DNA of 64,000 nucleotides from Leisingera daeponensis DSM 23529. Lineage in GTDB: Bacteria > Pseudomonadota > Alphaproteobacteria > Rhodobacterales > Rhodobacteraceae. Within the stretch, counting starts at the first letter, position 1; every line of letters starts with the position of its first letter. Of the stretch, positions 25,772-34,804 are shown in pieces. The stretch covers positions 3,673,583-3,737,582 of the forward strand of contig NZ_KI421500.1 of NCBI RefSeq assembly GCF_000473145.1, read 5' to 3'. The notes under the pieces were generated by a model. It searched no databases and was not told where the DNA came from. It saw only the letters and a list, made by a program, of their open reading frames with translations. The position numbers and the translations under genes are program-made.

Positions 25772-26932
25772 ATGTTTTTCAGAAAGACTATGCTGTCTGC
25801 AATTGCGCTGATGGCCTTCCCAATGTTTGCTTCTGCCGAGCAAGGCGTGACCACGGACAGTGTCACCTTTGCACAAGTTGCGGCATTTGAAGGTCCGGCC
25901 GCAGCTCTTGGTAACGGTATGCGCCTGGGTATCACTGCTGCCTTTGAAGAAGCCAACGCTTCCGGGGGGGTGCATGGCCGCATGCTCAAACTGGACAGCA
26001 TGGACGACGGGTACGAGCCTGATCGTTCTGCCAGCTTGGTAAAAGGCATAGTTGAAGCAAACAACCACCTAGGCCTCATCGGAGCGGTGGGAACACCGAC
26101 TTCCTCGGCCACGCAGCCGATCGCCACAGAAGCGAATATGCCTTTTATAGGCCCGTTCACGGGCGCGGGTTTCCTGCGGGACGCAAGCCATGGAAACATC
26201 TTCAATGTGCGCGCAACCTATTTTGCTGAAACCGAAGCCTGGATTGACTATCTTGTAGATCAGCAAGGCATGAGTTCCATTGCCCTTCTCTATCAAGACG
26301 ACGGTTTTGGGCGAGTTGGCCTCAATGGCGTCAATGCAGCACTTGAAAAGCGCGGAATGAGCTTGGCTGCGGAGGGCACTTATACCCGAAACACAACAGC
26401 TGTGAAGAAGGCCCTATTGGCAATCCGGAAATCGAACCCGGACGCTGTCGTAATGGTTGGGGCCTACAAGCCAGTTGCTGAGTTCATCAAGCTGGCTCGC
26501 AAAATGAAGATGACTTCCACTTTCGTGAACATTTCATTTGTCGGTTCTGACGCTCTGTCAACCGAACTTGGGGATGCTGGAGAAGGGGTGATTATCAGTC
26601 AGGTTGTTCCCTTCCCATGGGACATTTCTATTCCGGTTGTTGCCCAGTATACTGAGGCTTTGAAGGCGGCAGATGTCAATGCCAAACCGGGCTTTGTTTC
26701 TCTGGAAGGGTATATCGTCGGCCGCCTCGCCATTGCCGGACTGGAAGCGGCTGGTCAGGATCTGACCCGGGACAACTACCTTGAGGCCATGAGAAACCTC
26801 ACTACCCTGGATCTGGGCGGCGTCACGATGACATTCGGTAGCGAAGACAACCAGGGAATGGATGATGTCTTCCTGACCCGTATCACCGCTGATGGCTCGT
26901 TCGAGTCCATTGTCCCCGGCGGTGGCTCCTGA
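25772..26932 (+). CDS. Periplasmic binding protein, branched-chain amino acid type
   Basis: A 386-residue solute-binding protein of the Peripla_BP_6 (Leu/Ile/Val-binding) group. The signal peptide is MFFRKTMLSAIALMAF with cleavage after ASA. Hallmarks are ITAAFEEANASGGVHGRMLK in the first lobe, LIGAVGTPTSSATQPIATEA in the ligand cleft and SFVGSDALSTELGDAGEGVI later. The ligand may be an amino acid or another small polar compound. No ABC permease or ATPase genes are adjacent; the next gene, past a terminator, encodes a chemoreceptor, so this protein may present its ligand to that receptor. Confidence 0.88.
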   Translation: MFFRKTMLSAIALMAFPMFASAEQGVTTDSVTFAQVAAFEGPAAALGNGMRLGITAAFEEANASGGVHGRMLKLDSMDDGYEPDRSASLVKGIVEANNHLGLIGAVGTPTSSATQPIATEANMPFIGPFTGAGFLRDASHGNIFNVRATYFAETEAWIDYLVDQQGMSSIALLYQDDGFGRVGLNGVNAALEKRGMSLAAEGTYTRNTTAVKKALLAIRKSNPDAVVMVGAYKPVAEFIKLARKMKMTSTFVNISFVGSDALSTELGDAGEGVIISQVVPFPWDISIPVVAQYTEALKAADVNAKPGFVSLEGYIVGRLAIAGLEAAGQDLTRDNYLEAMRNLTTLDLGGVTMTFGSEDNQGMDDVFLTRITADGSFESIVPGGGS

Positions 26933-26946
26933 AGTCTGATGCAGGA

Positions 26947-26974
26947 AGGGGCGCCACCTGAAGCGCCCCTTTTG
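26947..26974 (+). terminator. Rho-independent terminator
   Basis: AGGGGCGC at 26947-26954 pairs perfectly (with one G-T) with GCGCCCCT at 26963-26970 across an 8-base loop, followed by TTTTG. It lies 15 bases after the binding-protein stop, so the downstream chemoreceptor gene is transcribed by read-through or from its own promoter. Confidence 0.85.
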
Positions 26975-27017
26975 TCATTTTCCGTATCCGGCTTTGGAAC
27001 AGCCTACACAGTTTGTA

Positions 27018-29693
27018 ATGGGTGTCACAATGAGACGCAAAACAGGTCGCAACTTTCTGCAACGGCTGAACCCGCTGTCGAGTATCCGCGGAAAAATTAC
27101 ATTCATCTTACTCTCGTTGACCATGATGGGGGGGACAGCCGGATATTTGAACTATCAATCGTTTGACCTTGTGGCCAAGTCGGTTGGTGCAATGAACACT
27201 AGAGATCTGCCGCAGCTCAAGCAAAGCAATGCGCTGATCTCTGCAGCCGGCAAAACAAAGAATGCGATGATTTCGGTCCTGATTTCCGAAGATTCAGCAG
27301 GGCTCGATGCCGCATCCGAACAAGTTCAGGCTTCGGCGGAAGAATTGCAGTCGGTTATTGAAGCGCTTCCGGCTGACATACGTGAGACATTCAAGGGCGA
27401 GTTGAACCGCGTCTTTGAAACATTGAAGGCGTCAATCGATGCTCGGGAGAAGTCATTTGGAAACACGCTCCAGGTCAACGAGATGACGCGGAACCTGCAG
27501 CTTTTGACTGCCGACATGCAGGCAATCCTGCTGGGGATTGCGGATGACGCCTACTTTAATATTTCCGTGAAAGGCGATGACACAATCACCACGATTGAGG
27601 ACACGCTTCTGGATCTTTCACAGAACAAGTTTGCTACCCTGCAGGCTCTCCTCGAGATACGGGCCGAAATCAACTTCCAAACTGGTATTGCGCTTGCAAT
27701 GGCAACCACATCAGACAACTCGACGCTTTCAATTTTCGGCGACCTGGCGAAATCTTCCCTCAGCCGTTTACAAAACGCGATCTCCGGCCTTGAAGAAACC
27801 GACGCGGGTAGATCCTTGGGCAATGAGCTAAAGGCGATTTCCGCATCATTGGAAGCCGCGGTCGCAAAAGGGACCTCAGGCAGAACTCTCGATCAGGCCG
27901 CTATTTTGTCCAGCCGCCAGGAAGCAGATACCCTTTTGGCCGCTGCCGTTGATGACATGGTCTTTGAACTCACAATTGCTGCTGACGATGCTGCTACCGG
28001 CAACCGGGATGCTATACAAAGCCTGCTGGACAATGAAGTCGCGTTCATGAACACGCTTCTGGAGATCAATTCCCGGCTCAGTTCCTATCAGATCGAAGCC
28101 TTGAAGATCGTGGCCGCCCAAAGCGTCGAACAGGTGCAGGTTGCAGGGCAGGCAATGCTGTCTGCCGCAAACTCCCTTGCTGACTACAGTAGTTTCAGCG
28201 ACGGAAAACTGGCCGATCAAATAGAGCAAATCGCGCTGGTCGCGTCTCTGGAAAACGGTTTGGCTTTCTACCGGGCAGAGTCGCTGCAAGCTGACATGGA
28301 CGCCACATCCGCAGCCCAAGCGACTGTCGACGCCGTGTTGGCCATTGCAGGCCAAGCTTCAATCCGAGGTATAGAGAGCCAAAATGCAATTTCTGAACAG
28401 GCTGGAGTGATCGCTGCCGACGCAATCGAAGTCAAAAACAATCTAGAACTTCTGGGATGGGCGGCTGGCGCATTGGTTCTTGCGGCACTGTTTTTGAACC
28501 ATATCCTGATCGTGCGACCCCTGAATGCCATTAGTCTGACCACAGAGCAGCTTTCGCAGGGTGATATGAGTCCTGTGACAGGGTTTGAAAGATCCAGTGA
28601 CGAAATCACTCGCATCGCTCGTGCACTCACCGTATTTCGAAACGGGCTTGTGGAGAAGGAAGAACTGGCTCGTGTAACTGAACAGGAACGTTTGAAAAAT
28701 CAGGCACGTCAAACTGCGGCTGTGGACGCAATTGGACAAGGCCTGTCAGAGCTTGCTCAGGGCAACCTCTCATACCGCATCGAGACCGAATTGGCCGACG
28801 GATACGAGCAACTGAAATCTGACTTCAATCTCACTGCTGAAACTCTGAACACGACGGTCGTTGAAGTCTCCAATGTTGCGTCCTCAATCCGAAGCGGATC
28901 GACGGAAATCAGTCAAGCTGCGGATGATCTTTCCCAGAGAACAGAGAGCCAGGCGGCAACACTTGAGCAAACCGCCGCAGCCTTGGAACAACTCACAGCA
29001 AGTGTTCGGACCGCGGCCCAGGGAGCCAAAGACGTCGAAGCGACCACCATTGAAGCACGAGACCAAGCAACTGAAAGTGTCATGGTTGTGGATAACGCTG
29101 TCAAAGCAATGCATGACATCGAGGCGAGCTCGTCTCAGATATCAACAATTATTGGAGTGATTGATGACATCGCCTTTCAGACTAATCTACTGGCTCTCAA
29201 CGCGGGCGTAGAAGCCGCGCGTGCAGGCGAAGCCGGGCGTGGCTTTGCTGTGGTTGCTTCGGAAGTTCGCGGGCTGTCGCAACGGACCACGGAAGCCGCT
29301 CGCGAAATCAAAGAGCTGATTTCCAAGAGTTCCAGCCAGGTTGGTACAGGTGTAGATCTGGTTGGCAAAGCTGGCGTCGCACTCAATAGTATTGTTGAGC
29401 GCGTTTCTACGATCTCTGAACTGGTAAGTGAGATTGCGGTTTCAACAGGAGAACAGGCAACTGGCCTGAGCGAAGCGAACACCGCAGTATCGCACTTGGA
29501 TCAAGTAACGCAGCAAAACGCGGCCATGGTCGAAGAAACCAGTGCGGCTGGACAGTTGCTGAGGGAAGATGCTCAACGTCTAAGCGATCTCATGAACAAG
29601 TTCTGTGCGGAGCCTGAGAAGCATGTCTCTGACGCTGCGTACGTAACAATTGAAGGTGATGAAGATGGCTATCATCAGGCTCTTGCATCATAA
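27018..29693 (+). CDS. Methyl-accepting chemotaxis protein with long periplasmic domain
   Basis: An inner-membrane chemoreceptor of about 890 residues. TM1 (ITFILLSLTMMGGTAGYL) is near residues 30-48 and TM2 (LLGWAAGALVLAALFLNHIL) near 478-498, leaving a 430-residue, almost all-helical periplasmic domain, much longer than the usual 150-residue one. HAMP follows (about 498-560), then the signalling domain with the CheA/CheW-binding tip FQTNLLALNAGVEAARAGEA around 718-738. No CheR/B pentapeptide is seen at the C terminus. The start is uncertain among ATGs at 27018 and 27030. The long helical domain resembles TorS-like sensors that read binding proteins. Confidence 0.9.
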   Translation: MGVTMRRKTGRNFLQRLNPLSSIRGKITFILLSLTMMGGTAGYLNYQSFDLVAKSVGAMNTRDLPQLKQSNALISAAGKTKNAMISVLISEDSAGLDAASEQVQASAEELQSVIEALPADIRETFKGELNRVFETLKASIDAREKSFGNTLQVNEMTRNLQLLTADMQAILLGIADDAYFNISVKGDDTITTIEDTLLDLSQNKFATLQALLEIRAEINFQTGIALAMATTSDNSTLSIFGDLAKSSLSRLQNAISGLEETDAGRSLGNELKAISASLEAAVAKGTSGRTLDQAAILSSRQEADTLLAAAVDDMVFELTIAADDAATGNRDAIQSLLDNEVAFMNTLLEINSRLSSYQIEALKIVAAQSVEQVQVAGQAMLSAANSLADYSSFSDGKLADQIEQIALVASLENGLAFYRAESLQADMDATSAAQATVDAVLAIAGQASIRGIESQNAISEQAGVIAADAIEVKNNLELLGWAAGALVLAALFLNHILIVRPLNAISLTTEQLSQGDMSPVTGFERSSDEITRIARALTVFRNGLVEKEELARVTEQERLKNQARQTAAVDAIGQGLSELAQGNLSYRIETELADGYEQLKSDFNLTAETLNTTVVEVSNVASSIRSGSTEISQAADDLSQRTESQAATLEQTAAALEQLTASVRTAAQGAKDVEATTIEARDQATESVMVVDNAVKAMHDIEASSSQISTIIGVIDDIAFQTNLLALNAGVEAARAGEAGRGFAVVASEVRGLSQRTTEAAREIKELISKSSSQVGTGVDLVGKAGVALNSIVERVSTISELVSEIAVSTGEQATGLSEANTAVSHLDQVTQQNAAMVEETSAAGQLLREDAQRLSDLMNKFCAEPEKHVSDAAYVTIEGDEDGYHQALAS

Positions 29694-29814
29694 AGGCGAA
29701 TAAAGACGCTAAGCTTTCAGGCTGCCATCGGCGACAATCGTACCGTCCTCTGGATCCAAAAGACAGCTGTTGTGACTGGCTCAAATATACTTTTGAACTC
29801 GCAATGAGTGCCTC

Positions 29815-29900
29815 CTGCGCAGACTTGCCGTTAGCTGTGCGCTATCATGCGTTTATATGATTGCGGAGAGAGCAGGTAGGGTACGGCGGTTGCCTGCTCC
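29815..29900 (-). repeat. Shared 3' end of recombinase elements, copy 1
   Basis: The last codons of the recombinase and about 35 bases beyond its stop, including GAGAGCAGGTAGGGTACGG and CTGTGCGCTATCATGCGTTT on the plus strand, recur with changes at 42310-42400 and 60600-60680. Conservation beyond the stop codon suggests an element end. Confidence 0.6.
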
Positions 29901-31217
29901 CGCAACCAACACTAGTTCCTCAGACATATCAAAGGCTTCGGATCTACCGTCCGGGGCCTTTGTTGTGTTCAGGCCTCCCGCATCCGCCGCCAGCCGCAGC
30001 AGCCCCGCCAGATCCCCCTCCAGCGTCAGATCCAGGCCAGCGCCCGCCGCCGCAGGCGTCAGCACAATCCGCTCCACCAGAGCGCGCAGCGCCTCCTTGG
30101 CATACTCCATGCCTTCGGCGGAGCCAAGGGTCCTGATCAGCCGCGACACCCGCTCGCGGTAGGCTTCGGCCATCGACAGGTGAAACACCACCGTGTCCGG
30201 GGCGGGGGTGTGCTCCAGCTCCCATTCCAGCTGCTGGCGCCGTGCGTCGAGCTCGTTCATCCGGTCCTTCACCTGGTCTGCAGGAATGCCCGCAATGATC
30301 GCATCCACCAGCTTCTGGTGGTCGCGCTTGGCACGGGCGAGCGCCTGTTCCTTTTCCTTGCAGTTCCCGGCGGCTGCGGCCTTCTGCCGGTTGCGCTCGG
30401 CAGTGTACTCTTCGCAGAAGACCTGCACCGCATCCGGATCTATCAGGTGGTTTGCCAGTGCATCCAGCACCCGGGCTTCCAGGTCGGCCTGCTTGATGGT
30501 GCGCTTGTTGCTGCAGACCGCCGCGCCCTTGTTCCTCGCCGGGGAGCAGCCGAAGCTGCCCCTGGAGATCTTGGCAAAGCCGCCGCCGCAGGCCATCAGG
30601 CCGGAGAACAGCGTCTTCGGGCGGCGCCGGTCCCAGACCGGAACATTGGTGCCTGCGGTCTTTAGTTCGCCTTGGCGAGCCCGGACCGCATCCCAGAGAT
30701 CCTGTTCGACGATCCGCAACTGCGGGACGTCGGTGATTGTCCATTCACTTTCCGGGTTCAGGCGTGAGATGCGCTTGCCGGTCTGCGGATCCTTCATGTA
30801 GCGAAGCCGGTTCCAGACTTGCCGGCCGATGTAGAGCTCATTGTTCAGGATGCCGGTGCCGCGCTGGCGGTTGCCGTGAATGGTGGAGGCACCCCAGTGG
30901 CGGCCGGACGGGGCAGGCACGCGCTCCTTGTGGAGCGCTTCGGCGATCTTCTTCGGGGACAGGCCGCGGGCATAATCCCGAAAGATCCGGCGCACGATGT
31001 CTGCCTCTTCCGGGTGGATCTCCCGCTCGCCGCGGATCACCTCGCCGCTGGCCGTGAGCTGCGGCTTCATTCGGTAGCCGTATGCTTTGCCGCCTGCAGA
31101 TTTGCCCTCCAGTGCGCGCCCCTTGAGACCGCGGTGGGTCTTCATCGCGATGTCCTTGAGCTGCAGCGCATTCATCTTCCCCTTGAGCCCGATATGGATC
31201 TCGGAGACGAGCCCTTC
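29853..31217 (-). pseudogene. Large serine recombinase lacking its catalytic N terminus
   Basis: In frame from the IS3 border it reads EGLVSEIHIGLKGKMNALQL, the segment that follows the resolvase catalytic domain, then the Recombinase domain (GLKGRALEGKSAGGKAYGYR, ARGLSPKKIAEALHKERVPA), a zinc-ribbon (LMACGGGFAKISRGSFGCSP with CSNKRTIKQ) and a coiled coil (EKEQALARAKRDHQKLVDAI). The N-terminal 120 or so residues with the Ser nucleophile are gone, so it cannot cut DNA. Large serine recombinases drive integration of phages and integrative elements; related 3' ends occur at 42.35 and 60.6 kb. Confidence 0.88.
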
Positions 31218-31256
31218 TGAACCGCACCGGGTTTGCCGGAGACTGATTTCAGTTAG

Positions 31257-32218
31257 TTACGCGGCAATGTCCTCAGTTTCCAGAGCGGCGTAGAAATTGG
31301 CCTCTGCTTCTGCCGGCGGAATGTTCCCGATAGGCTCAAGCAGACGGCGGTTGTTGAACCAATCCACCCATTCGAGCGTTGCGTATTCCACTGCCTCGAA
31401 GTTGCGCCAAGGGCCGCGACGGTGAATGACCTCGGCTTTGAACAAACCGTTGATCGTCTCAGCCAGAGCGTTCTGCGCATTCAAATGATCCCCCAGATCA
31501 TTTGATCCGCTGCGCGGACCTGCTTGAACTCATAGCTGTCCCCAACGCTGCCGACAGAGGGCTCGATACAGGCTTCGCCCAACCGTTCTGTGTATTTGAT
31601 CGACAGGTATTGGCTGCCGCGGCCGGAGTGATGAACAAGCCCCATCGCCTTTGTCGGCCGCCGCTCGTGAACAGCCTGCTCCAGAGCATCGAGAACGAAC
31701 CCGGCATGCGCCGAGGTGCTGACACGCCAGACGACAATCTTGCGGGCATAGGCGTCGATGACGAAGGCGACATAGGCGAACCCTTTCCAGGTGGCGACAT
31801 AGGTGAAATCGCTGACCCAGAGCATGTTGGGCGCGGGCACACGGAATTGCCGGTTTACCTTGTCCAGCGGGCATGGGGCCTTCTTGTCAGGCACCGTGGT
31901 CTTATGCGGCTTGCCCCGGATAATGCCTTGAATACCCATGCTCTTCATCAGCCGGGCAACCGTGCAGCGGGCGACGTCGAAACCCTCCCGCTGCAATTGC
32001 CGCCAGACCTTCCGCACGCCATAGACCCGCCAGTTCTCTTCGAAAACACGCAGGATCTCGGGCCGCAATGCCGCGTCACGCCGGGCACGGTCCGACAACC
32101 GGGCCGGATCGGCCCGCTTCGCCAGATGCTCGTAATACGTGGAAGGGGCAATCGGCAGGACAGTGCAGATCGGCTCGACCCCATGCTCACTGCGATGCAT
32201 GCCGATAAAGGACACCAT
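31257..32218 (-). pseudogene. IS3 orfB transposase broken by a hairpin-bearing insertion
   Basis: OrfB of the element, starting [20 protein letters not shown]. Catalytic Asp residues are in [13 protein letters not shown] and [13 protein letters not shown] (where the second Asp of the usual HHSDRGSQY is Gly, a second defect). After VGSVGDSYE about 56 extra bases shift the frame and add a stop; the end resumes as [20 protein letters not shown], with the catalytic Glu, in another frame. The insert carries a 9-base hairpin flanked by a repeated CTGCGC. This copy should be inactive. Confidence 0.82.
31482..31504. repeat. Hairpin inside the orfB insertion
   Basis: CAAATGATC-CCCCA-GATCATTTG is a perfect 9-base inverted repeat. 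CTGCGC occurs on each side, at 31473-31478 and 31510-31515. It lies within the extra bases that break the IS3 orfB gene, like the hairpin at 12561-12579 in the IS5 transposase. Confidence 0.75.
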
Positions 32219-32541
32219 CACTTCGACCGGCGGTCGAGCTCCGCCATCGCAAAATACGCCGATGCCTTGCGGAGGATCTCGTTCGCCTGGCGCAGCTCGC
32301 GGTTCTCCCGCTCCAGCGCCTTCATCTTGCCGGCGACATCTGTTGGGACGCCCGCACGCTTGCCGCTGTCGACTTCTGCCTTCTTGACCCACTCATTCAG
32401 CGTATGCGCCGAACAGCCGATCTTTGCGGAGATCGACATGATCGCCTGCCAGCGGGAACTGTGCTGGCCCTGGTTGTCCAGCACCAGCCGCACCGCGCGC
32501 TCGCGGACCTCAGAAGAATATCTGTTTGTTGTCTTGCTCAT
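32218..32541 (-). CDS. IS3 orfA, HTH protein
   Basis: A 107-residue OrfA with [20 protein letters not shown], a helix-turn-helix ([20 protein letters not shown]) and a C-terminal leucine-rich coiled coil ([20 protein letters not shown]). It starts within the IS on the minus strand and its stop overlaps the orfB start, as usual in the family. The frame is complete. Confidence 0.85.
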   Translation of the reverse strand: MSKTTNRYSSEVRERAVRLVLDNQGQHSSRWQAIMSISAKIGCSAHTLNEWVKKAEVDSGKRAGVPTDVAGKMKALERENRELRQANEILRKASAYFAMAELDRRSK

Positions 32542-32595
32542 TGTGGCTTCATCCTACTCAGGAGTTGAAGCCTCCGGCAAACCCGGTGCGGTTCA

Positions 32596-32671
32596 CCGAG
32601 CAGCCTTTGCGCTTGTAGAGGCGTCCGCGCAGGATGGCCCTCTCTGAGGGGAACTCCACTTCCTGGTACAT
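32596..32671 (-). pseudogene. Alpha/beta hydrolase, N-terminal fragment
   Basis: An ATG at 32671, preceded by AGGAATTAA, opens [20 protein letters not shown] and then RKGCS up to the IS3 border. This is how many alpha/beta hydrolases of the dienelactone-hydrolase type begin (EVxFPSEGxxLRGRLY). The catalytic part is missing. It follows the tautomerase remnant on the same strand, so the two were probably an operon. Confidence 0.6.
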
Positions 32672-32734
32672 GCTTTAATTCCTGTAAAGAAGTTTGAAGG
32701 AGGTGCTGGAGGCCCCCCCAGACCAAAACCAGGC

Positions 32735-32960
32735 TCAGCCTGCGCCACCCTTCTGAATGGCATGCACGTCAGCGGAGGTCAGAGCTTTTCCGCCAATACC
32801 AGGAGACCTGCTGAACTTCGATGACCCGGACCCAAGTCACGCCGCGCATATTTTCGCCTTCGATGGCGACCATTGTGTCCGCACGTTGCCTGAGATTTGC
32901 CGAAGAAACGCCCGGACCGGTGATGCCCGGTTGTGCCTTCCTGGGGCATTTGCCTGCCTC
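32735..32960 (-). pseudogene. 4-oxalocrotonate tautomerase-family remnant, frameshifted
   Basis: One frame reads RADTMVAIEGENMRGVTWVR with VIEVQQVSW, and the next frame reads GIGGKALTSADVHAIQKGGA followed by a TGA. Together they match the tautomerase family end (EGxxMRGVTWV...GIGGxxLTxxDV). A frameshift between the halves and an unclear N terminus, without the catalytic Pro1, make it a pseudogene. Confidence 0.6.
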
Positions 32961-33071
32961 CTTGGGCACCGAACAGAGAACCCGTCACTTAACCTAAAAT
33001 TATTTTTTGTCCGTTAGCCAGTTTCTCATAGGGGCAAAGCCTCGCAGACATCGTGTTGGAGAAGCTGCAGA

Positions 33072-34004
33072 ATGCACTTTGAGTCACATAATCAGCCGGA
33101 TACCGATCAGAAAGACCAGCCTTTGGTAACGGTATTCTGCGCCGTTTGGCATCAGCAGCCTGACAAGCTGGAGCTTTTGCGCTCGCATTGGGAGAATTTG
33201 AAGTCCCAGTCCATTCCGGTTGAACCTTGCTACATCTTCGACAATGGCGACCAGGCGCCGGATTGGCTTGAAGCGCCTTGGCATTCCTTTTCAAAACCGC
33301 TCACCATTTATGAAGCCTGGGCAGCAGGCGTGGCGTTGGCCGGAACCAGATATGCCATGAACCTAAACATGGATGACCGGCTAGCAACCAATGCTGTGCA
33401 GGAACTGTCAAAGAAGGCAGTGGAGACAAGGTCCGCGCTTGTGGGCGGGGACTGGCTGATCTGTTTCGACAAGGATCATCTGACGCAGGAATTCCCGGTA
33501 ACCGGTTATGACGGCACCTGCTTTGTGCCGGCCTGGCCGCCCCGGCCTTGCGAAGGGTTGCGGCTAGGCAGCGGATCCGGTGAACGCGGCACCTATGGTG
33601 CTGCAACGATGTGGGACCTCGAAATCATCGGAAAATGGTACCCGACCTATTTCGGAAACGGTGAGCCGATCCTGTCGATCGGGGATGCGATTTTCTGGAA
33701 TCTTCTGCAAGGGAAGGAGCTGAAAATGACCCGCATGCGCAAGGTGATCGGGCGGTACTATTCCGATCCGAATGCACAGGCCGAATTCCGCCCGCACAAG
33801 GACAATGAACTTATCAAATCGCAAGGTTTGAGCACGCGCTCCTTTGCAAGTGCCGTGCTGAGCGGGGATTTCTCCTGGTATGGCAAGGCAGAGGCTTTTG
33901 CGAAGAAGCCGCCGCTGAACAAAATCGAACAAAAAAGCGCGGCTCTTGAGGCCAAGTACCGCAAGATCTTTGGCCTGCCTGAGCAGGCCGTGGCCGCAGA
34001 GTAA
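33072..34004 (+). CDS. Glycosyltransferase-like protein (GT-A type)
   Basis: A 310-residue cytoplasmic protein, first gene of a polysaccharide operon. It opens with LVTVFCAVWHQQPDKLELLR and has a DXD-like MNLNMDDRLATNAVQ near residue 98-112, as in GT-A glycosyltransferases; GGDWLICFDKDHLTQEFPV and an ISIGDAIFWNLL segment follow. The overall pattern suits a divergent family 2-like transferase. No membrane segment is present. GGAG precedes the ATG. Its stop is two bases before the next gene. Donor and acceptor are unknown, but downstream genes suggest deoxyhexose-containing surface glycan. Confidence 0.65.
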   Translation: MHFESHNQPDTDQKDQPLVTVFCAVWHQQPDKLELLRSHWENLKSQSIPVEPCYIFDNGDQAPDWLEAPWHSFSKPLTIYEAWAAGVALAGTRYAMNLNMDDRLATNAVQELSKKAVETRSALVGGDWLICFDKDHLTQEFPVTGYDGTCFVPAWPPRPCEGLRLGSGSGERGTYGAATMWDLEIIGKWYPTYFGNGEPILSIGDAIFWNLLQGKELKMTRMRKVIGRYYSDPNAQAEFRPHKDNELIKSQGLSTRSFASAVLSGDFSWYGKAEAFAKKPPLNKIEQKSAALEAKYRKIFGLPEQAVAAE

Positions 34005-34006
34005 GC

Positions 34007-34804
34007 ATGACAGAGAGAATCTATATCACGGGCAGCGGCGGGATCGTTGGTCGGCATGCCTTGAGGGCGCTGGCTGAGTTGGCGCCGCAGGCAGAAATGA
34101 TCCGCAACACGGCTGATCTGACGAGCCTTTCCGCCGCAGCAGCGGCGGTCAAGGAAGCGGGGCCGCTGGATCTGGTCATTCATCTGGCAGCGATGGTTTC
34201 GGTGGCTGAAGTGAAAGCAGATCCAGCCCGGGCCTATGCGGTGAACGCCGGCGGCACCATGAACCTTCTGGCGGCGCTTGCAGGATCATCGGCTCGGCTG
34301 CTGCTGTGTTCGTCAAGCCATGTCTATTCCAGCCAGTATGCGCCGATTTGCGAGACCGCCGATACCAAACCGGTTTCCCTCTATGGACAGAGCAAACTGA
34401 TGGCGGAGCATGCTGCTCGGGATATCTGCGCGGCCTCCGGGCGCTCGTTGTGCATCGCCCGGCTGTTCTCGATCCATGATCCGGAGCAGACAGGCAGCTA
34501 CCTGCGGCCATCGCTGGAAAGGCGTTTTGCCGGGGTGGATCCTGAGGAAGAGTTCGAGCTGTACGGCGCAGAAGGACTGCGCGACTTTCTGACGGCAGAA
34601 GAGGCGGCCCGCTATCTCGTGCGGCTGGCGCTTTCGGACGCGGAGGGTGTGGTCAATGTTGCCTCCGGCAGGCCTGTCACGGTGGCCGGATTTGCCCAGT
34701 CCCTATCCCCGTTTCCGTTGAAAATCAAACCCCTGGGTGAAAGCACAAATCTGGTGGCCGATGTTTCGCGCCTGCAGGAATTACTTGGAGAATGCAATGA
34801 CTGA
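34007..34804 (+). CDS. NAD(P)-dependent sugar epimerase/dehydratase
   Basis: A 265-residue extended short-chain dehydrogenase. The nucleotide-binding motif is ITGSGGIVGRHALRALAE, the catalytic triad includes Ser in LLLCSSSHVYSS and the YGQSK (Tyr-x-x-x-Lys) motif, and LRDFLTAEEAARYLV is the late DxxHVxD-like site. It is shorter than typical 310-330-residue epimerases, mostly in the C-terminal substrate part. It overlaps the next gene by eight bases. It probably acts on a nucleotide sugar in the pathway of this operon; the exact reaction is unclear. Confidence 0.82.
   Translation: MTERIYITGSGGIVGRHALRALAELAPQAEMIRNTADLTSLSAAAAAVKEAGPLDLVIHLAAMVSVAEVKADPARAYAVNAGGTMNLLAALAGSSARLLLCSSSHVYSSQYAPICETADTKPVSLYGQSKLMAEHAARDICAASGRSLCIARLFSIHDPEQTGSYLRPSLERRFAGVDPEEEFELYGAEGLRDFLTAEEAARYLVRLALSDAEGVVNVASGRPVTVAGFAQSLSPFPLKIKPLGESTNLVADVSRLQELLGECND

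Larger units (their letters stand above)
31218..32595 (-). mobile_element. IS3-family insertion sequence (1378 bp)
   Basis: The ends are near-perfect 23-base inverted repeats beginning TGAACCGCACCGGGTTTGCC at 31218 and reading the same inward from 32595. It sits between the beheaded recombinase (left) and the beheaded hydrolase gene (right), with no target duplication (gcccttc versus ccgagc). It is thus probably a deletion or recombination joint rather than a simple insertion. Confidence 0.88.

Noticed and set aside
29944..30744. Second minus-strand frame inside the serine recombinase
   Set aside because: Arg/Gly/Ala-rich alternative-frame reading; the other frame has clear recombinase and zinc-ribbon motifs.
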